DNA of 64,000 nt from an uncultured Actinomycetes bacterium. Its GTDB lineage: Bacteria > Actinomycetota > Acidimicrobiia > Acidimicrobiales > RAAP-2. Shown piece after piece: positions 35,892-45,458 of this stretch. A program made the position numbers and the translations under genes. The notes under the pieces were generated by a model. That model was not told the DNA's origin. It did not search any database and saw only the letters and a program-made list of their open reading frames with translations. The stretch lies in contig CAIYAP010000002.1 of NCBI GenBank assembly GCA_903924205.1, positions 124,001 to 188,000 of the forward strand, given 5' to 3'. The number at the start of each line of letters is the position of its first letter. Positions within the stretch are counted from its first letter, which is position 1.

Positions 35892-37157
35892 TCACACTTC
35901 TAAGCGAGCCAGATCGTCGAAGGTTTCTCTTCTCTGCACCGCGCGAACGTGACCATCACGGGCGAAAAGGACGGGCGGACGTGGTACTCGGTTGTAGTTC
36001 GACGCCATTGATATCCCATACGCACCTGTCACCGGCGTCACCAGTAAGTCGCCGACCGCAATGTCGTCGGGCACCCAGGCCTCATCAATCAAGACGTCAC
36101 CGCTCTCGCAATGCTTGCCCACCACCCGGGCGGCACTTTCACGAGATGCTCGAGGTTCACGTAGAAGGAAAGCTTCGTACCCCGATCCGTACAGCACCGG
36201 TCGCGGGTTGTCGCTCATCCCTCCGTTGACCGCGATGTAGCGCCGATGCGCCGCTGTCTTCATGGTTCCTACTTCATAGACGGTCACCGCCGTCGGCGCC
36301 ACAATCGATCGACCGGGTTCCGCGGTGAGGGCGACCTGTGAGAGGCCCGCACCTTCCGCCGCTCCGCGCACGTACGCACCCCACTCGCTAATCGTGGGGG
36401 CTGTTTCTCCAGCGACATAAGGAACTCCCAAACCGCCACCCACGCAGAGCTCTTCGACATCGAACTCTCGCACTAGCGGCGCAATAGCCGCGATGGCCAC
36501 CGCCCACGGCGTGAGATCGAATATCTGCGAGCCGATGTGCATGTGAAAGCCCGCTAGTCGTACTCCCGGAATCTTGCGCACCGCTCGAGCTGCGTCAGCA
36601 GCTGCCCCCGTGGCGAGAGAAAAGCCAAATTTGGAATCCTCTTGACCGGTCTGCACAAACTCATGGGTGTGTGCTTCAACACCGGGAGTGACCCGAATCA
36701 TGACCTCAGCGCGCTGCCCCTTGCCGAGGCTGAGTGCGAGATGGGCAATATCCGCCTCGTTATCGAGCACGATGCGGCGAGCGCCGACATCGACCGCCAA
36801 TTGGAGTTCGTCGCGACTTTTGTTATTCCCATGAAGAATGAGTCGCCCACCGGGCACCCCCGCACGCAAGGCGAGATCCAGCTCACCGGCGGTCGAGACG
36901 TCGAGGCATAAACCTTCCGCCACGACGAGGCGAGCCATCGCGCCGCACAGAAACGCTTTAGAGGCGTACGCGACACCATCATTGAAGACCGACGCCGCCT
37001 CGTGAGCGCGCGCACGGATGTCATCTTCGTCGTAGATAAAAAAGGGCGTTCCAAAGCGGTCGGCAACCTCCGCGAGCGACACGCCGGCGATGGCCACGTC
37101 AGTGTCCGATACCTCAGCATTCGCCGGCAGCAGCAGCGGCGAGAAGGGGTCAGCCAT
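35892..37157 (-). CDS. lysA: Diaminopimelate decarboxylase
   Basis: PLP-dependent fold-type III enzyme of 421 residues, converts meso-diaminopimelate to lysine. The PLP Lys is in VAYASKAFLCGAM near residue 70, the glycine-rich phosphate loop is in CVGGGLGVPYV near residue 246, and the partner-subunit Cys is in HCESGDVL near residue 350. TAGGCT (37164-37169) ends 6 bases before the ATG and there is no ribosome-binding site, so the transcript is probably leaderless. In mycobacteria lysA adjoins hom; here three features separate them. Confidence 0.96.
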   Translation of the reverse strand: MADPFSPLLLPANAEVSDTDVAIAGVSLAEVADRFGTPFFIYDEDDIRARAHEAASVFNDGVAYASKAFLCGAMARLVVAEGLCLDVSTAGELDLALRAGVPGGRLILHGNNKSRDELQLAVDVGARRIVLDNEADIAHLALSLGKGQRAEVMIRVTPGVEAHTHEFVQTGQEDSKFGFSLATGAAADAARAVRKIPGVRLAGFHMHIGSQIFDLTPWAVAIAAIAPLVREFDVEELCVGGGLGVPYVAGETAPTISEWGAYVRGAAEGAGLSQVALTAEPGRSIVAPTAVTVYEVGTMKTAAHRRYIAVNGGMSDNPRPVLYGSGYEAFLLREPRASRESAARVVGKHCESGDVLIDEAWVPDDIAVGDLLVTPVTGAYGISMASNYNRVPRPPVLFARDGHVRAVQRRETFDDLARLEV

Positions 37158-37221
37158 ATGGCGAGCCTAGGAGTTGGGCAGTGAGGGCAGCGGAAATCTC
37201 AACAAGTGACCGAGTCGAGTC

Positions 37222-37920
37222 TTAGATGCCGGTAGCTGACAGCAAGGTCCAGCCAGTGGGCACCGCGACGGAGAAAGGTGTCGCGTACTTCGATGTTTCC
37301 ATCACGGTACTGGCGGCTTCCTGCGTAGCGGCCACGATGACGTGTGGTGACGCCGCGGCGACAAAAACTTTGGTTTTCGTTCCCGAATTCATTCCGTCCA
37401 CTTCGACCACCGACACGCCCTTCCAGCTGGCCTGCTTGCCGAGCGACAACTTCGAGGTGGGGTAAATCGATGACATGCCCGTCGACATGGTCAAGCCCGC
37501 GGCGAGAGTCGTGTAGTTCTCATCAGAGCCAGGGACCTTGATCCACTTACCCGCCCACTTTTTGGCCGCCGCATCGCTCGCGTTGAGCTGCACGGACAGG
37601 AAGCCGGCATTTCCCTTCGCGTACAGCGCTCCGCCGACATTCACGAGCGATCCCGACGCCTTCAACGATGGAAGGTCGATGGTTTCTACCCCGAAAGAAG
37701 GACCCAGCTTGACGACTTCGGTCAGCTTGCTCTTGCCCAGGGTGGCCGAGACCACTACTTGCCCGTATTGGCGCGCCACGGTATCGGTCTTCGATACCGA
37801 AATGACCTGAGCGGCCGACTTCCCCGAGAGGCTCGAGGATGACGCCCCACTCAATGGCAATGAGGTCACCGACATGGTGATGGTGGCAACGGCGGCGGTC
37901 AAAATGAGTCGTGTACGCAT
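37222..37920 (-). CDS. Secreted protein of unknown function
   Basis: A 232-residue protein with an N-terminal signal peptide (MRTRLILTAAVATITMSVTSLPLSGASS); there is no Cys at the cleavage site, so it is not a lipoprotein. The mature part is rich in Ser, Gly, Val and Lys, with VNVGGALYAKGNAGFL and a WAGKWIKVPG segment, and looks all-beta. That pattern recalls the exported LppX/LprG type fold, but I cannot assign a family. TACTGT (37927-37932) ends 6 bases before the ATG at 37920, which supports this start over an upstream one. Confidence 0.7.
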   Translation of the reverse strand: MRTRLILTAAVATITMSVTSLPLSGASSSSLSGKSAAQVISVSKTDTVARQYGQVVVSATLGKSKLTEVVKLGPSFGVETIDLPSLKASGSLVNVGGALYAKGNAGFLSVQLNASDAAAKKWAGKWIKVPGSDENYTTLAAGLTMSTGMSSIYPTSKLSLGKQASWKGVSVVEVDGMNSGTKTKVFVAAASPHVIVAATQEAASTVMETSKYATPFSVAVPTGWTLLSATGI

Positions 37921-37978
37921 GGCGCCACAGTAGGTCTTCAACGGTGGTGTCCACAAGGTCGGTAGGCTCCATCTCTAC

Positions 37979-38050
37979 GCCCTCGTAGCTCAGCGGATAG
38001 AGCACCGGCCTCCGAAGCCGGTGGCGCAGGTTCGATTCCTGCCGGGGGCA
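37979..38050 (+). tRNA. tRNA-Arg (anticodon CCG)
   Basis: Cloverleaf on the plus strand: acceptor GCCCTCG pairs with CGGGGGC, the anticodon stem CCGGC/GCCGG encloses CTCCGAA (anticodon CCG, codon CGG), and the T arm GCAGG/CCTGC encloses TTCGATT. The discriminator is A and CCA is not encoded. It reads CGG codons, common in a GC-rich actinobacterium. Confidence 0.95.
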
Positions 38051-38145
38051 CTGCTTGTCATCATTCCGACACATATTGATGATGGTGCCATCATTAGGAT
38101 GCGCATTACCTGAACACCGCGCGCTCGGCGCGTCGAATTGGACTC

Positions 38146-38886
38146 ATGCGACTTTTTTCTATACACACGTGGACAAGTGATGCCGATCACGACAATGACC
38201 TTCGTCGCGTCATGCCCGATCTCGACCTGCGCTCCATTCCCGGACCCATCGTTGACCCGCTGCCGCGTCGCACTGACGCGTGGGTGGCGTTTGCCCTCGA
38301 GCAAATCCGACCCCAGATCGAAAATGACAATGAGCCCGTCAGCGTGATTGGCTGGTCCTACGGCGGGATTGTGGCCGCCGAGGTGGCACGCGCACTTCAC
38401 TCAGAAGGCCGAACGATTGGCGTCGTGGCCATGATTGACTCGGTTCGCCCTCGACTTCACCCGCAAGGATTCTCCGAGTCTTTCTGGTACTACCTCTGGG
38501 AGGCGTCGAATATCGACAATCCCGACGAGCGCTGGTCGCGAATTCGCTCCGGTGCGTGGAATGTCGTCAAGCTCGTGACAAAGCGATGGAAGAAGAAGGT
38601 CCTTCCGGGACAGTCACTCGGCCCCGGTGACCCCGTGGCTCGAGCCGTGCACGTCTCGTTCCTGAATTATCGCGGCACGGCCTTTCCCTTCACGGTCGAC
38701 CTCTTTGTCGCCGCCGCCTCCGAGGCGCGTTGGCGCGAGCCCTCACTGGGCTGGTCGGCCAGCTTCACACACGCGTGGAATCTGCACCGCTTGCCCGGGG
38801 ACCATCGCACGCTGTATCGCGAGGACCATATCGGTGACCTCGCACGAGAGCTCTATCGCGCTTTCGCACTTCAGCGCGGCGAATAA
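38146..38886 (+). CDS. Stand-alone thioesterase-domain protein (alpha/beta hydrolase)
   Basis: A 246-residue alpha/beta hydrolase. The nucleophile elbow GWSYGGIVAAEVARALHSEG near residue 65 matches thioesterase domains of non-ribosomal peptide and polyketide synthases and their editing type II thioesterases; the terminal GDHRTLYRE holds the likely catalytic His. No synthase, carrier protein or transporter is nearby, so its substrate is unknown and a role in fatty-acid or lipid release is as likely. It lies just after the tRNA-Arg gene. The last 95 bases before the ATG show no strong ribosome-binding site. Confidence 0.72.
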   Translation: MRLFSIHTWTSDADHDNDLRRVMPDLDLRSIPGPIVDPLPRRTDAWVAFALEQIRPQIENDNEPVSVIGWSYGGIVAAEVARALHSEGRTIGVVAMIDSVRPRLHPQGFSESFWYYLWEASNIDNPDERWSRIRSGAWNVVKLVTKRWKKKVLPGQSLGPGDPVARAVHVSFLNYRGTAFPFTVDLFVAAASEARWREPSLGWSASFTHAWNLHRLPGDHRTLYREDHIGDLARELYRAFALQRGE

Positions 38887-38894
38887 CTCGTCGG

Positions 38895-39749
38895 TCAGTG
38901 GACCGTCGGCGTCATCACGATGCCGTCTCGGTCGGCATTCAAAATATGAACCGTGCCCGGCACTGACAGTTCAGCCATGCGAGCCTGGACTGCAGCCGCG
39001 ACTGTCACGCTGCCCTCCTCGGTCGTCAGTGCGAGCATCGTCGAACCCGCTCCCGACCAACAGGCATCGTGCGCACCGGCATCAACCATGGTGGCCATGA
39101 GCTGACTCGCGGCCGGCAGCAAGTGCGACCGGTACGGCTGATGCATCGTGTCGTGCATGGCTCTCGGGACGTAGGACTCGCAGCGTGCCAGCCCCGCAAT
39201 CAAGAGAGCGACTCCCCCGATGTTGGCGACCGCATCGGCGAAAGGAACCGTGGCCGGCAACGCCGTTCGCGCATCATCGGTGGACAATTCCTGGTCGGGA
39301 ATCGCCACGACGAATCGCCATCGATCATCCAGCGGCAAGTGGCGCCACGTCAGGTCCGGAGAGACCCGAGCGGCGACCAGCCCCCCAAAGGCGGAGGCCA
39401 CCGCATTTTCACCGTGACCGTCAATCTCGATGCCCGCATCGACGGGCGATGCACTGGCCGCGGCAGCCGCGGCAGCGATGGCGACGGCGGCCGACGATCC
39501 GAGACCGCGGGCCACAGGGATGTGAGAATCAATGGTGAGGGAAAATCTCGAATGACCCAGAATGTCGCGAGCGATACGAACCGCGAGGTGATTTTCGCCA
39601 TCAAAGGTCCCCGCCCCGCAACCCATTGAGTGCATGGAAAATTCGGCGGCCGGCTCGATATCCACCGTGACGTACAGCGAGAGCGCGACGGCCAACACGT
39701 CAAAGCCGGGACCCAAGTTGGCCGATGACGCTGGAACGCGTGCCTTCAT
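38895..39749 (-). CDS. thrB: Homoserine kinase
   Basis: GHMP-family kinase of 284 residues that phosphorylates homoserine for threonine synthesis. The N-terminal PASSANLGPGFDVLAVAL, the ATP-binding PVARGLGSSAAVAIAAAAAA near residue 83 and the C-terminal GAHDACWSGAGSTMLAL match the three GHMP motifs. It starts 8 bases after the thrC stop and closes the hom-thrC-thrB unit. Confidence 0.96.
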   Translation of the reverse strand: MKARVPASSANLGPGFDVLAVALSLYVTVDIEPAAEFSMHSMGCGAGTFDGENHLAVRIARDILGHSRFSLTIDSHIPVARGLGSSAAVAIAAAAAAASASPVDAGIEIDGHGENAVASAFGGLVAARVSPDLTWRHLPLDDRWRFVVAIPDQELSTDDARTALPATVPFADAVANIGGVALLIAGLARCESYVPRAMHDTMHQPYRSHLLPAASQLMATMVDAGAHDACWSGAGSTMLALTTEEGSVTVAAAVQARMAELSVPGTVHILNADRDGIVMTPTVH

Positions 39750-39757
39750 GACAGCCC

Positions 39758-40798
39758 CTAAATATTGAGCGTGCTGCGCAACGCGTCCACGCTGGCGTCG
39801 ATCGACAGTGGCCGCGGGCTGATGGAAAGGGCGGTATCCGGGTCCTTCAGTCCGTTACCCGTGAGGACGCACACGATGGTCGCACCTTCCGGCACCCCGT
39901 GCACGAGAAGGCCGGCGACGGAGGCTGCCGATGCCGGCTCGCAAAAAATGCCTTCGTATCGAGCCAAGAATTGGTACGCCTCGAGAATTTCCGCATCTGT
40001 GACCGAGCGAATCTGTCCGTCAGATTCGCTCACCGCGCGACGAGCACCATCAGCGCTCGCCGGATTGCCGATGCGAATCGCCGTGGCGATCGTGTCCGGC
40101 TCTGCGACCACGTGACCGAGTACTAACGGTGCCGCTCCCGCTGCCTGGAACCCCCACATCGCCGGACGGCTCGAGATGATGCCCGCATCGTGATAGGCGG
40201 TGAAACCACGCCAGTAGGCGGTGATGTTGCCGGCATTGCCCACCGGAATCGACAGAATGTCGGGAGCGCGGTCGAGTTGATCGCACACTTCGAAGGCGCC
40301 GGTCATCTGGCCGTCAATGCGGTCGGGATTGATGGAGTTCACCACCGTGATGGGAGCCACCTCGCCGAGTTGGCGAGCCAATGTCAGCGTGAGGTCGAAG
40401 TTCCCGTCAATTTGAATCACCGTCGCGCCGTACATCACGGCTTGCGCCAACTTCCCCATGGCGACGTAGCCGCCGGGGACCAGAACGGCGCAGGTGATGC
40501 CGGCCTTCGCGGCGTAAGCCGCCGCCGAGGCCGACGTATTGCCCGTCGATCCGCAGATGACCGCGTGGGCGCCCCGAGCCTTGGCGCGCGACATGGCGAC
40601 TGTCATGCCACGGTCCTTGAATGAACCCGTGGGATTCAGCCCGTCGAACTTGAGGTACACCTGGGCTCCGAGGCGATCGCTCAGCGCGCGCGCATTGATC
40701 AAGGGGGTATTGCCCTCGTTCAAGGTCACGATGTCCTTCGGGGAAGGATCGCCCAGCCAGTGCCCATAGTTGGCGAGTAGCCCGCCCCAGGCGCTCAT
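39758..40798 (-). CDS. thrC: Threonine synthase
   Basis: PLP-dependent fold-type II enzyme of 346 residues that converts O-phosphohomoserine to threonine. LNEGNTPL, then [17 protein letters not shown] with the PLP Lys, [19 protein letters not shown] and the [15 protein letters not shown] segment are typical. The ATG at 40798 overlaps the hom stop by 4 bases and follows GAGGAG; an earlier in-frame start would add twelve residues inside hom. Confidence 0.96.
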   Translation of the reverse strand: MSAWGGLLANYGHWLGDPSPKDIVTLNEGNTPLINARALSDRLGAQVYLKFDGLNPTGSFKDRGMTVAMSRAKARGAHAVICGSTGNTSASAAAYAAKAGITCAVLVPGGYVAMGKLAQAVMYGATVIQIDGNFDLTLTLARQLGEVAPITVVNSINPDRIDGQMTGAFEVCDQLDRAPDILSIPVGNAGNITAYWRGFTAYHDAGIISSRPAMWGFQAAGAAPLVLGHVVAEPDTIATAIRIGNPASADGARRAVSESDGQIRSVTDAEILEAYQFLARYEGIFCEPASAASVAGLLVHGVPEGATIVCVLTGNGLKDPDTALSISPRPLSIDASVDALRSTLNI

Positions 40799-42096
40799 GG
40801 CGACTCCTCCGTGGCGAGAAGGCGCAAGCAACAACCCACGCGACCCACCGCGGACAGCCTGCCGAGTGACGCCATGGTGTGGTCAATAGCCGCAGTGGTG
40901 GTGTCGTGAGTAATGAAGAAAAGTTGCGCCTCATCACCTACGCCCACCTGCTCCATCGACTGAATTGAAATGCCAAATTCTCCGAAGACATTGGCCACTT
41001 GCGCCAACACGCCGGGGCGATCAAAGACGTCGAGCGAGAGATAGAAGCGGCTCGATACTTCTGCGGTAGCAATCAACTCAATGCTGGAATCGACCGAGAA
41101 GGGAACATCGTGACGGCCCGCCGCCTTATTGCGTACCGCCTCGATGACGTCGCCGAGTACGGCCGTGGCAGTGGGCTCCCCGCCTGCGCCGCGACCAGAC
41201 CAGACCAAGGGACCGCTCTTGTCCCCCTCCACCATGACGGCGTTCATCGCGCCATTAATGGCCGCGAGAGGGTGGCTCGCGGGTACCAGTGTGGGGCCAA
41301 CGTAACGGGCCACTCCGTTCTCCCCGACTCGCTGCGCCACCGCGATCAACTTGATGACGAAACCCATCTTCGAGACGAAGCGAATATCACCGTCACGGAT
41401 CGCCGTAATGCCGGAGGTGGAAATAGCGAGGCCGTCCATCGCGGTGCCGAAGGCCAGAGACGACAAAATGACCAATTTGGCGGCGGCGTCGAATCCCTCG
41501 ACGTCGGCAGTGGGATCAGATTCGGCGTAGCCCAATCTCTGAGCTTCCGCCAGCGCCGTCTGGTAGTCGCTGCCCGACTGCGTCATGGTGGTCAAGATGA
41601 AGTTCGTCGTGCCGTTGACGATGCCCATGATGCGAGACATCCGTTCACCCGCAAGTGACGTCCGAAGCGCGCGGATAATGGGAATGCCACCCGCCACGCT
41701 CGCCTCGTAGAAGAGGTCGACACCCGCCGCGTGTGCGGTCTCGGCCAACTGTGTGCCGTGACGAGCCATCAGCGCCTTGTTCGCGGTAACGACCGATATC
41801 CCTGCGCGAAGGGCCGCGTCAACGACGTCCGCCATGACGTCAGGGTCGCCGGCGACTTCGACCAGAACATCGAGGTCGCGCATTAATAATTCGTCAACCG
41901 AACCGAGCCACGACTGAGCCGCGAGTTCCGGTCGAGGGCGCGCCACGTCGCGTACGGCGATGCCCGCCACTTCCATCGGAATGGTGCTGGCGTCGAGAAG
42001 CGCAGACTGCCGAGAGTCGTCGGCGAGCAGTCCCGCGACGGCAGCGCCCACGAAACCGGCGCCAATGATGCCAATGCGTGCGTGGGTCGAGCTCAC
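40795..42096 (-). CDS. hom: Homoserine dehydrogenase with ACT domain
   Basis: NAD(P)-dependent enzyme of 433 residues that reduces aspartate semialdehyde to homoserine. It has the Rossmann start [18 protein letters not shown], the [11 protein letters not shown] and [23 protein letters not shown] signature near residue 200, and a C-terminal ACT domain ([27 protein letters not shown]) that usually gives threonine feedback inhibition. It heads hom-thrC-thrB. TAGCCT ends 6 bases before the GTG, so the transcript is probably leaderless. Confidence 0.97.
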   Translation of the reverse strand: MSSTHARIGIIGAGFVGAAVAGLLADDSRQSALLDASTIPMEVAGIAVRDVARPRPELAAQSWLGSVDELLMRDLDVLVEVAGDPDVMADVVDAALRAGISVVTANKALMARHGTQLAETAHAAGVDLFYEASVAGGIPIIRALRTSLAGERMSRIMGIVNGTTNFILTTMTQSGSDYQTALAEAQRLGYAESDPTADVEGFDAAAKLVILSSLAFGTAMDGLAISTSGITAIRDGDIRFVSKMGFVIKLIAVAQRVGENGVARYVGPTLVPASHPLAAINGAMNAVMVEGDKSGPLVWSGRGAGGEPTATAVLGDVIEAVRNKAAGRHDVPFSVDSSIELIATAEVSSRFYLSLDVFDRPGVLAQVANVFGEFGISIQSMEQVGVGDEAQLFFITHDTTTAAIDHTMASLGRLSAVGRVGCCLRLLATEESP

Positions 42097-42195
42097 GACG
42101 CGAGGCTAGTTCGGCGATCCACCCCCCTCTCGTCGAGGCAGGGCGGCAGACGCAGTGACCGTGTACCGTCAAGACATACCGACAGCGAGGTTCTC

Positions 42196-43206
42196 ATGGC
42201 CGTTCTAGGAATTATTGGCATCATCATCGTGGTTCTAGTGGGCCTCGGCATCCTGATGGGGGTGCGCACTATTGACCAGGCGCACGTGGGCGTCGTGACC
42301 ATGTTCGGCAAGTACCGCCGAACAATCGATCCGGGTCTCAACTTCATCATCCCCTTCATCGAGAAGGTGCACCAGCGCGTTCCCGTGCAGAACCAGACCA
42401 TTCCGATGGAATTTGCCGCCATCACCAATGACCAGGCCGCGGTTCACTTCAAGGCCACCATCATCTTCACGGTGTCTGACCACCTCCCCGAAACCATTCA
42501 GTTAGTGGCGTACAAGTTCATCACCCCCAAGGCCTTCTCGCTCGCGATGACCTCCGCGGTGGAGGCGGCCGTGCGTGAATTCGTGGCGACAAAGAAACAG
42601 GCGGAAGTTCTCGGGCTACGCACCGAAATCGCCTCGCACGCCAAAGACAACCTCAACGAGCAGCTCGCCAGCTGGGGCTACCGCCTCGTCGACCTCGCAA
42701 TAAATGACATTTCCTTTGATCCCGAGGTCATGACGTCCATGAGTCGAGTAGTCGCGGCGACTAATGCTCAGCGCGCCGCGGAGTTTGAGGGCCAGGCACT
42801 CCTCATCAAGAAAACCAAGGAGGCCGAGGCCGAAGGTGCATTCATTCGTATCAGCGCCGAGAACGAGGCCACCGCCGCGCAACTGCGTGGCCAAGGACTC
42901 GCTAACTTCCGCGTCGAGCTCGCGAAGGGCTTCACCGCTGCCGCCGATGAACTCGAGCGAAATGGAGTCGATACCAGCATCTTGACGTTCACCTTGTGGA
43001 CGGAAACAATTCGCGACATGGCTCGAGACGGCAAGGGCAATGTGCTCTTTCTTGACGCTGGCGTGGGCGCACACGACGAGACCCTTCAGCGCCTCACCGG
43101 CATGCTGGCTCGTCAAACGGGACTGGCGTCATCGGCCCCGACCGCCACGGGCACCGCCGGTCAAACGGCGGGCCCGACCGCGGGCCCGCTCAACGAAACG
43201 AACTAG
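42196..43206 (+). CDS. SPFH/band 7 (prohibitin-type) membrane protein
   Basis: A 336-residue protein with an N-terminal membrane helix (residues 2-22), an SPFH domain (VRTIDQAHVGVVTMFGKYRRTIDPGLNFIIPF), a coiled-coil middle rich in Ala and Glu (AATNAQRAAEFEGQALLIKKTKEAEAEGAFI) and a Thr/Gly/Ala-rich tail. Such proteins form large rings at the membrane and organise lipids or proteases. The ATG at 42196 is chosen because of the membrane helix start and a GAGG site upstream; the earlier open frame reads through the divergent hom promoter. Its TAG stop overlaps the TAG of the converging pyk gene in a CTAG palindrome. Confidence 0.9.
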   Translation: MAVLGIIGIIIVVLVGLGILMGVRTIDQAHVGVVTMFGKYRRTIDPGLNFIIPFIEKVHQRVPVQNQTIPMEFAAITNDQAAVHFKATIIFTVSDHLPETIQLVAYKFITPKAFSLAMTSAVEAAVREFVATKKQAEVLGLRTEIASHAKDNLNEQLASWGYRLVDLAINDISFDPEVMTSMSRVVAATNAQRAAEFEGQALLIKKTKEAEAEGAFIRISAENEATAAQLRGQGLANFRVELAKGFTAAADELERNGVDTSILTFTLWTETIRDMARDGKGNVLFLDAGVGAHDETLQRLTGMLARQTGLASSAPTATGTAGQTAGPTAGPLNETN

Positions 43207-44621
43207 TCGACGATCACCATTCGCACCGTGTCGGTGGTCTGTGCGCCACCGCGCTGCGAACCGGCCATCACGACCACCGCATCACCCGCCTGGGCGATGC
43301 CGAGCTCCTTGAGGCGAGCAACTCCAATATCGGCCAATTGGGACATGTCGGTCTCGCCGGAAATCACCACGTCATTCACGCCCCACGAACTGCCCAGTTG
43401 ACGAGCGGTAGTGGAATTAGGAGTGATGGCGAGTATGGGCATCGGAGGGCGGAATCGAGAAATCGCTCGAGCCGTCATGCCCGATCGGGTGCACGCCACG
43501 ATGGCGACGGCCCCTTCTTCCATCGCGGCGCGCCAGGCAGCGCCGGTAATGGCCGCCGTTATGCGAACAGCGTGCGAACGCTCCCCCACGGCGCGCTGCA
43601 CGTCCAGTCCCGCGCCCCAGCCTTCGTAGTCGAAGCCTTCTTCGGCGCGACGCACAATACGGTCCATCGTGCGCACCACGCCCGCGGGGTCTGATCCGAT
43701 GGCAGTCTCGGCCGACAACATCACGGCGGAGGCACCATCAAGAACAGCATTCGCGACGTCGGTCACTTCTGCACGCGTGGGCACATGAGCGTGCGTCATC
43801 GACTCCAGCATCTGGGTGGCGACGACCACGGGGCGAGCAAACTGAATGGCCTGTCGCACGATGCTCTTTTGCAGGTGAGGAACATTCTCGATGGGGAGAC
43901 GAACACCCAGGTCGCCGCGGGCCACCATGATGGAGTCGCAGACTTCCACGATGGATGACAAGTTATCGACGCCCTCCTGAGTTTCGATTTTCGCCATGAT
44001 CATGATGTCTGGTCGCGAGAGCACGCTCTTGACGGAGACGACGTCGTAATCCGAACGCACGAATGAAATAGCCAAGATGTCGAAGTCCTCATCACGAATC
44101 GCTTCGAGTCGGGCACGGTCATCATCGGTTGGCAGACGGTCATTCATCAAACTGCTGGGAAGCGAGAGACCGGGCTTGCCCATCACGGTGCCACCCGCGA
44201 CGACTTCGGCGGTGACATCGGTGCCCGTCGTGAGCACCCGCAGCGACACGCCACCGTCGCCAATGTGCACGTCATCACCCACGCGCAACTTGTCGATAAC
44301 TCTCTCGCGCTCCACGGTGATGCTCTCCGCAGTCGACACTTCGCCGAAGGCCGCGGTCAGTTGGACGACTCGACCCACCGGAAGTTCGACCCCTTGGCTA
44401 CCGAAAGATCCAGCGCGGATTTTGGGGCCGGGGATGTCGACCATGATGGCCGCCTTCGGTGCCAAGGACCGGACGAGCCGAATGCGTTCGATGCCTTCGT
44501 CGACCGAACCGTGAGCGAGTGAGAGTCGAAAGACATCCACCCCCGCCTCGAGTAGCTCCGTAATGCGTTCTGGGGATTCCGATGCCGGGCCAATAGTGGC
44601 CACGATCTTGGTGCGGCGCAC
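43203..44621 (-). CDS. pyk: Pyruvate kinase
   Basis: Glycolytic enzyme of 472 residues that makes pyruvate and ATP from PEP and ADP. RRTKIVATIGPASES starts it, and IMAKIETQEGVDNL, near residue 211, carries the catalytic Lys and Glu. VARGDLGV and the ATQMLESMTHAHVPTRAEVTDVANAV signature follow, then a C-terminal regulatory domain. The GTG follows AGGAT, with a possible -10 TAGACT further upstream. It converges on the SPFH gene with overlapping stops. Confidence 0.97.
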   Translation of the reverse strand: MRRTKIVATIGPASESPERITELLEAGVDVFRLSLAHGSVDEGIERIRLVRSLAPKAAIMVDIPGPKIRAGSFGSQGVELPVGRVVQLTAAFGEVSTAESITVERERVIDKLRVGDDVHIGDGGVSLRVLTTGTDVTAEVVAGGTVMGKPGLSLPSSLMNDRLPTDDDRARLEAIRDEDFDILAISFVRSDYDVVSVKSVLSRPDIMIMAKIETQEGVDNLSSIVEVCDSIMVARGDLGVRLPIENVPHLQKSIVRQAIQFARPVVVATQMLESMTHAHVPTRAEVTDVANAVLDGASAVMLSAETAIGSDPAGVVRTMDRIVRRAEEGFDYEGWGAGLDVQRAVGERSHAVRITAAITGAAWRAAMEEGAVAIVACTRSGMTARAISRFRPPMPILAITPNSTTARQLGSSWGVNDVVISGETDMSQLADIGVARLKELGIAQAGDAVVVMAGSQRGGAQTTDTVRMVIVD

Positions 44622-44681
44622 GATCGATCCTTTCGCTGACCTGAGTCTAGGAGCGAAAGGTAAGTCTCACTGTCTACTTTC

Positions 44682-45458
44682 TTACGACGTCACGCGCCCG
44701 GGGACCCACACGTCACGTCCCGCGACGTCCACCACCATGATCTCGATGCCGTACGCATCACGCAATTCCGCTGATGCCGCGACGTCACGGGCAGCCCCCT
44801 GCGTCACTATTCGCCCCTCATTCATGACCATCATCGTGTCGGCAAAGTGGCCGGCGAGTGTCAAATCGTGAAGTGTGGCAATCACCGTGGCGCCACACTC
44901 CACCACTTCGCGGCGTACTAACTCCAAAATCTCCACCTGATGGCGAACGTCAAGGCCATTGGTGGGTTCGTCCATCACGATGAAGGTGGTGGTTTGCGAC
45001 AAGGCACGCGCAATCACGGCGCGTTGACGCTCTCCCCCTGAGAGAGAATCGATTTCTCGATTCGCTAACGCGGAAATGCCCACTCGCTCCAAGCTGTGAC
45101 CGACGGTGGCATGGTCGTCGGGCGAGGGGCCGCGCCACAGCCCGTGACGAGCATGACGACCCAGCGCCACGTAGTCAATGACCGACATGCCCGCCGGAAA
45201 CAGGGGATGCTGCGGCACGAAGGCGACGGCGGCGGCGCGCTCGCGCTCGGACATCGCGTGCACGTCGCGTCCGTCAACGAGTACCTCGCCCTGAGAGACG
45301 CGGCGGACACCCGCGAGTGCTTCCACGAGTGATGTCTTACCCGCCCCATTCGGCCCCACCACCGAGATCCATTGACCCTCGGCGGCGTCGAAAGATGACG
45401 GCATGACGGCATCATGACTTCCCGCCATCACGGCAATATTGCGCGCACTCATTCTCAT
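44682..45458 (-). CDS. btuD: ABC transporter ATP-binding protein, probable cobalamin importer
   Basis: A 258-residue ATPase of the siderophore/haem/B12 import group. Walker A is VVGPNGAGKTSLVEAL near residue 34, the signature is LSGGERQRAVIARAL near residue 140, and Walker B is TFIVMDEPTNGLD. The ATG at 45458 overlaps the permease stop (ATGA); a longer open frame upstream lies within the permease gene. Substrate is inferred from the cobalamin riboswitch ahead of the first gene of the set. Confidence 0.9.
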   Translation of the reverse strand: MRMSARNIAVMAGSHDAVMPSSFDAAEGQWISVVGPNGAGKTSLVEALAGVRRVSQGEVLVDGRDVHAMSERERAAAVAFVPQHPLFPAGMSVIDYVALGRHARHGLWRGPSPDDHATVGHSLERVGISALANREIDSLSGGERQRAVIARALSQTTTFIVMDEPTNGLDVRHQVEILELVRREVVECGATVIATLHDLTLAGHFADTMMVMNEGRIVTQGAARDVAASAELRDAYGIEIMVVDVAGRDVWVPGRVTS

